From IMG/VR virus record IMGVR_UViG_3300047564_003371, positions 1 through 23,220 of that record: a stretch of 23,220 nucleotides of DNA; one strand, written 5' to 3'. The position numbers and the translations under genes are program-made. The notes below the pieces were generated by a model. The model was not told the DNA's origin. It worked only from the letters and a program-made list of their open reading frames with translations, and did no database searches. Every line of letters starts with the position of its first letter. Position 1 is the first letter of the stretch. Source of the DNA: a virus. Below, one piece after another: positions 14,256 through 20,112 of the stretch.

Positions 14256-16372
14256 AGCGCAGTGCGACCCCAGGTAAGGTACCTACCACCGGTCAATTAG
14301 CATTGGGCGAAATCGCAATCAACACATATGATGGTTTACTATATATCAAGAGAGACAACGGCACATCCAGCGTTGTTCAAATTGGTGGTGTAACCAGTGT
14401 TAACGGCGAAACAGGTTCGGTAACTATCGATACAGGCGACGTTGCTGAAAACGGTAATCTTTATTTTACAAATGCTCGCGCACGTAGCGCGATCAGTGCT
14501 GGTTCTGGCATTAGCTATAACAGCTCAACTGGTGTAATTACTACAGCACAAGGTCTAGCAACAAGTTCTAGTCCAACATTTGCTGGTTTAACCCTAACCG
14601 GTAATCAAACAATTACTGGTGATATTCTACCTAGCGCAGACAACGTTTACAGCTTAGGTAGTGCAAGTTACATGTGGAAAGACGTGTTCGTCGGTCCAGG
14701 TTCTTTGTATATTAACGGACAAAAAGTTCTAGAAGATAACAGTGGTACAATTACAGTTACCGCCGATGTAAACCAAAGTCTACAACTTTTAACTAGCGGT
14801 ACAGGTAATGTTCAATTGGGCACCGGTGCTTCTGGTGTAATTCAAGTTTCATCAACATTACAAATTGCCAGTGGTAAGAATATTACTGACTCAGCAGGTG
14901 TAAAAGTCAACTTTGGTGATCCAATTGAAATGAACAGCAACAAGATCATTGGTCTTGGTGCTCCAAGTGCAAGCACAGATGCTGCAACTAAAGGATATGT
15001 TGACACATCAGTGGCAGCAATCAGCACAAGCAGCATTAGTCAAGGTAATAGTAACATTACAGTAACTGATACAGGTACTGGTACAGTTACAGTTACTGTT
15101 GATGGTTCAACAGCATTAACAGTTGATGCTAATGGTGTTGTAGTTGCTGGTAACTTCACAGTTAGCGGTACAACAACAACAGTTAACTCTAACACAGTAT
15201 CAGTTGCTGACAATATTCTAACATTGAACAGCGATGTAACTGGTGCTCCAAGTCAAAACGCTGGTATTGAAGTTGAGCGTGGAGATGAAGCAAACACACA
15301 AATTCGTTGGAACGAAGGTACAGATAAGTGGACATTTACTAACGACGGCGCTGTTTACTATCCAATAGCAGCAAACACCGACGACTTAGCTGAAGGTTCA
15401 ACAAACCTATATCATACAACAGCCCGTGCTCGTGGCGCAGTAAGTGCCAGCACAGCAACTGGTATCGGTTACAATAGCACAACTGGTGTGTTTAGTCTGA
15501 GCGGTATCCCAAACAGTAGTTTGTCTAACAACAGTATTACAATCAACGGCACATCAGTGGCATTAGGCGGCACACGCACTCTAGACACAGATTCTGTCAG
15601 CGAAGGTTCAACAAACTTATATCATACAACAGCTCGTGCTCGCAGTAGCGTAAGTGCTGGAACAGGTATCAGCTATAACAGCACAACTGGTGTAATTTCC
15701 ACAAGTGCTATTCCAAACGCAAGTTTGTCAAACAGCACAGTTACAGTTGGTTCTACATCAATCAGCTTGGGTAGTTCAGCTACAACAATCGCTGGTTTAA
15801 CTAGCGTTACATCTACTAGCTTCACTGGTGCCTTAACTGGTAATGCTGATACAGCTACTAGTGCTGGTAAGTGGACAACAGCCCGTACCATTACACTGGG
15901 TGGTGATTTAACTGGTAGTGTAAGCATTGACGGTAGCGCTAACGTTACATTGACTGCTACAGTTGCAGGCAACACGGTTGCACTTGGTACAGATACAACT
16001 GGTAACTACATGGTTGACGTAAGTGCAGGTACTGGCATCAGCGTAAGCCATACAGCAGGTGAAGGTTCTACAGCTACAATTACTAACACTGGTGTTACAG
16101 CTCTTAACAGCTTAACAGGTAGCAGAACACTAGCTCACTATCATGCTACATTCCAAACTGTAACAGCCGCACAAGAAACAACTAACGTTTCTGGCACAGT
16201 TACATTTACATTTGCTGATTTAAGTGGTAGCGTCCATCATATGGTATTACTAAACCGTCTGCCATTACGTCCAACTGAATACAGCGTAAGCGGTACAACG
16301 TTAACTCTATCAGCTGGTTTAGGCTTGTTAGAAGGTGATGAAGTTGAAGTAACAGGAAGTAAATTAAGTTAA
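14234..16372 (+). CDS. Tail fibre protein, 712 residues
   Basis: The N-terminus (IILKRSATPGKVPTTGQLAL followed by GEIAINTYDGLLYIKRDNG) is the usual start of many phage fibre and tropism-determinant proteins. The body shares modules with the giant fibre: three EG-TNLY-T-AR-R repeats, an IPNSSLSNNSITINGTSVAL module, and a TVSVADNILTLNSDV, IEVERG, IRWNEGTDKWTFTNDG stretch known from marine phage fibres. A 225-base module (15863-16087) is repeated in the next gene. Residues about 637-712 are unique, with SLTGSRTLAHYHATFQTVTA and a hydrophobic tip, the part most likely to touch the receptor. The Shine-Dalgarno is AGGAG 15 bases upstream. Confidence 0.92.
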   Translation: MANTIILKRSATPGKVPTTGQLALGEIAINTYDGLLYIKRDNGTSSVVQIGGVTSVNGETGSVTIDTGDVAENGNLYFTNARARSAISAGSGISYNSSTGVITTAQGLATSSSPTFAGLTLTGNQTITGDILPSADNVYSLGSASYMWKDVFVGPGSLYINGQKVLEDNSGTITVTADVNQSLQLLTSGTGNVQLGTGASGVIQVSSTLQIASGKNITDSAGVKVNFGDPIEMNSNKIIGLGAPSASTDAATKGYVDTSVAAISTSSISQGNSNITVTDTGTGTVTVTVDGSTALTVDANGVVVAGNFTVSGTTTTVNSNTVSVADNILTLNSDVTGAPSQNAGIEVERGDEANTQIRWNEGTDKWTFTNDGAVYYPIAANTDDLAEGSTNLYHTTARARGAVSASTATGIGYNSTTGVFSLSGIPNSSLSNNSITINGTSVALGGTRTLDTDSVSEGSTNLYHTTARARSSVSAGTGISYNSTTGVISTSAIPNASLSNSTVTVGSTSISLGSSATTIAGLTSVTSTSFTGALTGNADTATSAGKWTTARTITLGGDLTGSVSIDGSANVTLTATVAGNTVALGTDTTGNYMVDVSAGTGISVSHTAGEGSTATITNTGVTALNSLTGSRTLAHYHATFQTVTAAQETTNVSGTVTFTFADLSGSVHHMVLLNRLPLRPTEYSVSGTTLTLSAGLGLLEGDEVEVTGSKLS
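15863..16087 (+). repeat. 225-base fibre module, copy 1
   Basis: It encodes AGKW..ARTITLGGDLTGSVSIDG and onward to GEGSTATITN. Copy 2 lies at 16759-16983 in the next fibre gene with the same length and no gap. They share a 24-base exact match at 15992-16015 and 16888-16911. Confidence 0.85.
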
Positions 16373-16387
16373 TATAACTAGTCAAAG

Positions 16388-16411
16388 GCAAGGGGTTGAC
16401 AATCCCCTTGC
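16388..16411 (+). terminator. GC-rich hairpin after the 712-residue fibre, no T-tract
   Basis: GCAAGGGG (16388-16395) pairs with CCCCTTGC (16404-16411) around loop TTGACAAT. The stem is perfect and sits 15 bases after the fibre stop, but no T-run follows, so it may be a weak terminator, an RNA-end protector or a processing site. Confidence 0.45.
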
Positions 16412-16494
16412 TGATGCGCTAATTTAAAATTAGAAGCTCTGGGAACAACTGATTGTATCCTTCGAACTAGTTAAACCCCATAAGGAGGATTAAA

Positions 16495-17817
16495 ATGTCT
16501 AAACGTGTATTACGAAGTGCAGGAACTACAACATCCCAGTCACTTGACGCAACAAAAAATTATAAGTATAACTCTTCAGGTACGTTAGTCGAATCTACAG
16601 GTACCCCCGGCGGCGATGAGATTGTTTTTACAGGTAGCAAGTCTAGCTTGAAGCGTCTTGCAGACCTGGAGCGTAACGTTTCTATTCTTGCCGCTAAGTC
16701 GTTAACAGAAGACGGTTCAAGTTCTGGTTATTACAGTTCCATTGATTATGCAAGTCGAGCAGGTAAGTGGAGTTCATCACGCACAATCACATTAGGTGGT
16801 GATTTAAGTGGTAGCGTTAGTATGGATGGTAGTGCTAACGTAACGTTAACTGCCACAGTAGCTAGCAACACAGTTGCACTAGGTACTGATACAACTGGTA
16901 ACTACATGGTTAACGTCACTGCTGGTACTGGTATCAGTGTAAGCCACACACAAGGTGAAGGCTCTACAGCTACAATCACTAACAGTGACTTAGGTAGTTC
17001 ACAGAACATATTCAAGAACTTCACAGACGGCACAACAACTGCCGCTGCCGACAGCAACAACGATACATTCAAGTTCCGTGGTTCTGCAGGTGTAACAGTT
17101 GCAGTGGCCAGCGATGACGCTACACACGGTGATAGCGTATTAGTAAGTTTGAGCAGTGTTCCAAACAGCTCATTGGCTAACAGCAGTATTACTATTAACG
17201 GTACAGCAATTAGCTTAGGCGGTTCTGGATCAATCAATACTAGTGCTATCAGCGAAAGTGGTAACTTGTATTACACAGATGCTCGCGCTCGCGCAGCCAT
17301 TACAGGCGGAACAGGTGTTACTGTTAGCACTGGTGTTGTGAGTATTGGCCAAGCAGTTGGTACAGGCAGTAGCGTTCAGTTCAACGCAATTGGTATCGGT
17401 ACAGCAGCAGGCGCCACAGCTGGTACAATTCGTGCTACAAACGAAATTACAGCTTACTACTCAGACAAGCGCCTAAAAGAAAATATTAAGCCAATTGAAA
17501 ATGCTCTTGCCAAGACATTACAGTTACATGGTGTTACTTATAACGCCAACGATGTAGCTGCAAGTTTTGGTTATACAAACAAAGAAGCACAAGTTGGTTT
17601 GTTAGCTCAAGACGTTAAAGCAGTTCTTCCAGAAGTAGTTGTACCTGCTCCGTTTGACCTAGTCGTTCGAGACGGCAAAGAAGTCAGCAAGTCTGGTCAA
17701 GATTTCATGACTGTTAAGTATGAAAAGATTGTTGCTCTTCTAGTAGAAGCAATCAAGGAACTTAACGACAAAGTCGAAAGTCTAGAAGCCCAACTTGGTG
17801 GATCTAAGTCACTATAA
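16495..17817 (+). CDS. Tail fibre with C-terminal Peptidase S74 self-cleaving chaperone domain
   Basis: The 440-residue product has a short N-terminal coiled-coil-like part (SSLKRLADLERNVSILAAKS, about 50-70), then residues about 88-165 holding the 225-base module shared with the previous fibre, an IPNSSL-like module (SVPNSSLANSSITINGTAIS), and one NLYYTDARARAAI repeat. From about residue 318 to the end is an S74 domain: YYSDKRLKENI with the Ser323-Lys328 pair at the usual i, i+5 spacing, then QVGLLAQDVKAVLPEVV, VKYEKIVALLVEAIKEL and a final coiled coil. In known S74 proteins (endosialidases, fibres) this domain drives trimer folding and then cuts itself off, here expected at S323. The Shine-Dalgarno is AAGGAGG, the strongest in the window. 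Confidence 0.94.
   Translation: MSKRVLRSAGTTTSQSLDATKNYKYNSSGTLVESTGTPGGDEIVFTGSKSSLKRLADLERNVSILAAKSLTEDGSSSGYYSSIDYASRAGKWSSSRTITLGGDLSGSVSMDGSANVTLTATVASNTVALGTDTTGNYMVNVTAGTGISVSHTQGEGSTATITNSDLGSSQNIFKNFTDGTTTAAADSNNDTFKFRGSAGVTVAVASDDATHGDSVLVSLSSVPNSSLANSSITINGTAISLGGSGSINTSAISESGNLYYTDARARAAITGGTGVTVSTGVVSIGQAVGTGSSVQFNAIGIGTAAGATAGTIRATNEITAYYSDKRLKENIKPIENALAKTLQLHGVTYNANDVAASFGYTNKEAQVGLLAQDVKAVLPEVVVPAPFDLVVRDGKEVSKSGQDFMTVKYEKIVALLVEAIKELNDKVESLEAQLGGSKSL
16759..16983 (+). repeat. 225-base fibre module, copy 2
   Basis: It matches 15863-16087 over the full length, with protein differences mostly conservative (for example GSVSIDG against GSVSMDG, TAGEGS against TQGEGS). It is long and similar enough to serve as a recombination site between the neighbouring fibre genes. 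Confidence 0.85.
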
Positions 17818-17827
17818 TCAATGACAC

Positions 17828-17846
17828 AGGGAGACTATGTCTCCCT
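17828..17846 (+). terminator. Hairpin after the S74 fibre, no T-tract
   Basis: AGGGAGAC (17828-17835) pairs with GTCTCCCT (17839-17846), loop TAT, 10 bases after the stop. The stem is strong but the following bases are AGTCTAGATT, so it is a weak or RNA-stabilising structure rather than a classic terminator. Confidence 0.45.
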
Positions 17847-17860
17847 AGTCTAGATTAAAT

Positions 17861-17868
17861 GATAAATA
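17861..17868 (+). promoter_or_regulatory. T4-type late promoter octamer
   Basis: GATAAATA, one mismatch to TATAAATA, 24 bases before the ATG at 17893, predicts a transcript start near 17874. The gene has an AGGAG Shine-Dalgarno at 17879-17883. Confidence 0.5.
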
Positions 17869-17892
17869 AATCAGCATAGGAGATTTACTGAG

Positions 17893-18087
17893 ATGGCTAT
17901 TTTACCAGCAACTGGTTCCGAAATTGTTATGGGTCGTGTTAAACAAGCGTATACTAACGTTGCCCCCGGTGCAAGTCAAAACATTACACTAAGTGGAACA
18001 CTTGGTGCATACATGGGTCACACAGCAGGAACTCAAATTAGTTTAAGTTCACGTTTTGGCGGACAAACAACACCTTACGCATACTAA
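17893..18087 (+). CDS. Small virion-like protein, 64 residues
   Basis: The product is Gly/Ser/Thr-rich with MGRVKQAYTNVAPGASQNIT and a C-terminal SLSSRFGGQTTPYAY. Short proteins with a SEI.MG start and an FGG-TTPY end occur among fibre and tail genes of marine T4-like phages, but I cannot name a function. It has its own late promoter upstream and an intrinsic terminator directly downstream, so it can be a one-gene transcript, which fits a structural protein made in its own amount. There is no membrane segment or signal peptide. Confidence 0.8.
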   Translation: MAILPATGSEIVMGRVKQAYTNVAPGASQNITLSGTLGAYMGHTAGTQISLSSRFGGQTTPYAY

Positions 18088-18108
18088 AATTATAATTAGA
18101 AAAACATC

Positions 18109-18116
18109 TATAAATA
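18109..18116 (+). promoter_or_regulatory. Perfect late promoter overlapping a terminator
   Basis: TATAAATA matches the consensus exactly. Its last five bases are inside the left arm of the terminator at 18112-18143. The predicted first transcript base is about 18122, past almost all of the left arm. Confidence 0.75.
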
Positions 18117-18143
18117 CCTCAAACTAGTTTGAGGTATTTTTTT
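18112..18143 (+). terminator. Intrinsic terminator for 17893-18087, also holding the next gene's ribosome site
   Basis: The left arm AAATACCTCAAA (18112-18123) and right arm TTTGAGGTATTT (18128-18139) pair perfectly with loop CTAG; seven T residues (18137-18143) follow. The right arm contains GAGG (18131-18134), correctly spaced (9 bases) as Shine-Dalgarno for the ATG at 18144. Confidence 0.85.
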
Positions 18144-18701
18144 ATGGCCACTAAAACATCAAAATCTGCTGGCAATGCATTACAGCCAATGTTCGACCTT
18201 TGCCCGCACTTTAGCCAAAGCGAATTTGAATTAACAAATTTTTCCGTTTCCACAGGAGTTTCTTATCCAAGATTTATTATTAATACAATAAACAGGATTC
18301 GAAAGATAGACAGTGATTTGGAATCTGAAAAGAGAACGTTCGAGCGTAATGTTCTTCTAGAAGAAAAACGACAATTAGAAGACTTTTTAAGTAAACAAGA
18401 CACTAACAAAGTAGAAACATCTTTAAAAAATTGGCAAGGCATTGAACAAGAATATTGGGTAAATTATTTAGGAAAAATTGCTGCCATAGAAATTCTGACA
18501 TCCGGAAAACCTTCAGCTGAAACAATGGATAAGATGGTAAAACTTCCTGAAGATGCATATATCACATCTACTCAAATCTGTGTCAAGTTGGCTAATGCAA
18601 TTCGTGAAGCTACAGTCAAGGCAGAAGAAGCAGTGGGAGTATTTAAAAATCAAGAAAATTCCAATGCTCCTAAAAAACTTGTTCTGAAAAAAGTTAAATG
18701 A
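18144..18701 (+). CDS. Unrecognised helical protein before the glycosyltransferase
   Basis: The start is the ATG at 18144, giving 185 residues; the frame also runs back to a TTG at 18129 inside the terminator stem, which is unlikely. After an N-terminal segment with LQPMFDLCPHFSQSEFEL and GVSYPRFIINTINRIRK, the protein is mostly charged helices (residues about 50-120, coiled-coil-like), then PEDAYITSTQICVKLANAIRE and a Lys-rich tail (KKLVLKKVK). There is no membrane segment, signal or catalytic motif that I can name. The stop overlaps the glycosyltransferase start (ATGA), so the two are co-expressed. A structural or adaptor role is possible, but I do not recognise the family. Confidence 0.85.
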   Translation: MATKTSKSAGNALQPMFDLCPHFSQSEFELTNFSVSTGVSYPRFIINTINRIRKIDSDLESEKRTFERNVLLEEKRQLEDFLSKQDTNKVETSLKNWQGIEQEYWVNYLGKIAAIEILTSGKPSAETMDKMVKLPEDAYITSTQICVKLANAIREATVKAEEAVGVFKNQENSNAPKKLVLKKVK

Positions 18702-19333
18702 CCGAAGACATTCGTATAGCAGTATGCGTTCCTACTAGGGACATAATGCACAGTTCTTGTGCTTATTCTCTGTATAATCTAGCAACCAGTTTAACTGAAT
18801 ACGGAATTGAACATAAGTTATTTGTTAGTCCAGGAACATTAATTGCTAATCAAAGACACGAGTTAGTTTTATCTGCTCAAGAATGGGGCGCAACTCATGT
18901 TATGTTTATCGACAGCGACATAGAGTTTAGTCCTTATCATGTCATTGATTTAATCGAGTTCGACGAAGAAATTGTAGGAGCTGCTTATAGCAAACGAGTC
19001 GAACCGATAATCCCTACGGCATGGCACAAAATAGATGATTGGGACAGTTATATCAAGGTAGAAGAACAAACAGAAAGCCATATCAAAATAGAAGCTATGG
19101 GCTTAGGCTTTTGTTTGATAAAGACGTCTGTCTTTGAACGTTTGGACTTACCTTGGTTTCAATTGGGTTTTCATAATAATCAATATACCGGAGAAGATAT
19201 TGAATTTTTTAGAAAGTGCAATGACAACAGTATACCAATTTGGCTCGATATACAAATCACATGCGAGCTTAGTCATTTAGGCACAAAGAGATTTAAAGTC
19301 GTTGACGATATTGAAATAAACCTTGCCACTTAA
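18698..19333 (+). CDS. Glycosyltransferase, GT-A fold (GT2-like)
   Basis: The 211-residue protein begins IRIAVCVPTRD, the first beta-strand and sugar-nucleotide site of GT-A enzymes. It has a metal-binding DxD motif, D72-S-D74 in HVMFIDSDIEF, an acceptor-side MGLGFCLIKTSVFERL segment (134-149), the GEDIEFFRKC motif (165-174) typical of phage and bacterial GT2-like proteins, and SHLG near 192-195. It should transfer a sugar from a nucleotide donor. The target is not shown; being at the end of the fibre island suggests virion proteins, and cell-wall or DNA-base targets are alternatives. The start overlaps the previous stop by four bases. The 3' end overlaps the minus-strand gene 19293-19682 by 41 bases. 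Confidence 0.88.
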   Translation: MTEDIRIAVCVPTRDIMHSSCAYSLYNLATSLTEYGIEHKLFVSPGTLIANQRHELVLSAQEWGATHVMFIDSDIEFSPYHVIDLIEFDEEIVGAAYSKRVEPIIPTAWHKIDDWDSYIKVEEQTESHIKIEAMGLGFCLIKTSVFERLDLPWFQLGFHNNQYTGEDIEFFRKCNDNSIPIWLDIQITCELSHLGTKRFKVVDDIEINLAT

Positions 19334-19682
19334 CTAACCATCTGTTCAGTCTGATGATGTTAGTTTCAGCTGCCGCCATATTTTTTGCATCTACAAAATA
19401 TCTTTGAACAGCCAAATCTTTTTCTGTATTTTCTATTAGTAAGCTCAAGGTCTTATCTTCTTGACTGAGCAGTAATTTTATAATGGGATGAGTGATTTCT
19501 TCGTTGTTAAGAAGATGTTGTGTTTGTAAATACCAACGTTCTACATAACTAGTTTCTGGTTTGAATAGACTATTAAGCAGAGGATTGTTTAGCCTGTTGT
19601 CCCAACAGTAATATAAGTCTATAGATCTAGCTACCTTAAGCGGCTTTTCTGTCTTCGGAAATGGTATTATCTCTGCTGCCAT
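19293..19682 (-). CDS. Unrecognised small protein downstream of the Nudix gene
   Basis: The 129-residue product begins MAAEIIPFPKTEKPLKVARS and is mostly helical, with WDNRLNNPLLNSLF, an ERWYLQTQHLLNNEE segment and a basic C-terminus (RLNRWLVKWQGLFQYRQRL). It has no membrane segment or metal site. Its ATG lies inside the end of the Nudix frame (47-base overlap), fitting the tightly packed minus-strand operon gp14-gp15-Nudix-this gene. The Shine-Dalgarno is weak (GTGGA too far upstream), so it is probably translated by coupling. Its last 41 bases are antisense to the glycosyltransferase gene. I do not recognise the family. Confidence 0.75.
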   Translation of the reverse strand: MAAEIIPFPKTEKPLKVARSIDLYYCWDNRLNNPLLNSLFKPETSYVERWYLQTQHLLNNEEITHPIIKLLLSQEDKTLSLLIENTEKDLAVQRYFVDAKNMAAAETNIIRLNRWLVKWQGLFQYRQRL

Positions 19683-20112
19683 TCTTTTTATCCACCCACG
19701 TATAAAAGTTCTTAAATTTAGTTTTCAGTCTGGTTGATCCTAACATTTGTCTGACTTTAGGATGTAGCGGACCAGGTAGCCCGTCTATATCAGTCCATGC
19801 ATAACCACTGTTTTCCCAATTTAAATCTGGTATAAATTCTTTGCCCACTAAGACAATATAAGTGTCATAGATAAAGTCTTTACTGCGACTTTGATAACTG
19901 TGCAAAGGTAATATTTTTTTAATTTTTGTTAGATTAAGTTCTTCTTCTAATTCTCTTAGTAGAGCATCAACTATGGCCTCATTAACCTCTACCTTACCCC
20001 CGGCGAATGTCCATGTGCCTGGATGACTTTCATGAGGAGAGCGTAGCACAGTCATTACTTTGCCAGACTCTTCGCTGACAATAATTGCTCCTACTCCTCT
20101 AAACTGTTTCAC
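19636..20112 (-). CDS. Nudix hydrolase
   Basis: The product has an intact Nudix box, G-x5-E-x7-R-E-L-x-E-E, read as GGKVEVNEAI then LLRELEEEL; the glycine late in the consensus is Asn. Nudix enzymes cleave nucleoside diphosphates linked to another moiety (dNTPs, nucleotide sugars, NAD, capped RNA); the substrate cannot be read here. I place the start at GTG 20112, giving 158 residues beginning (V)KQFRGVGAIIVS. That GTG overlaps the gp15 TGA as GTGA, and GGAG lies nine bases upstream. The frame extends to TTG at 20130 but nothing favours it. The box is preceded by LRSPHESHPGTWTFAGGK, the usual substrate-pocket region. A hydrolase inside a neck-gene operon is unusual. Confidence 0.9.
   Translation of the reverse strand: MKQFRGVGAIIVSEESGKVMTVLRSPHESHPGTWTFAGGKVEVNEAIVDALLRELEEELNLTKIKKILPLHSYQSRSKDFIYDTYIVLVGKEFIPDLNWENSGYAWTDIDGLPGPLHPKVRQMLGSTRLKTKFKNFYTWVDKKNGSRDNTISEDRKAA

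Noticed and set aside
15673-15975. 100-codon minus-strand ORF opposite the 712-residue fibre
   Set aside because: It is a Val/Pro/Leu-rich mirror of Thr/Gly/Asn repeats; similar shadows appear opposite other fibre repeats (for example 11208-11438 and 16902-17237).
16396-16430. Possible sigma70 promoter with TTGACA in the loop of the hairpin at 16388-16411
   Set aside because: No acceptable -10 box occurs at 16-18 bases; the only AT-rich match (TAAAAT) is 23 bases away.
18129-18143. TTG start at 18129 for the gene before the glycosyltransferase
   Set aside because: It lies inside the terminator stem; the ATG at 18144 has GAGG nine bases upstream.
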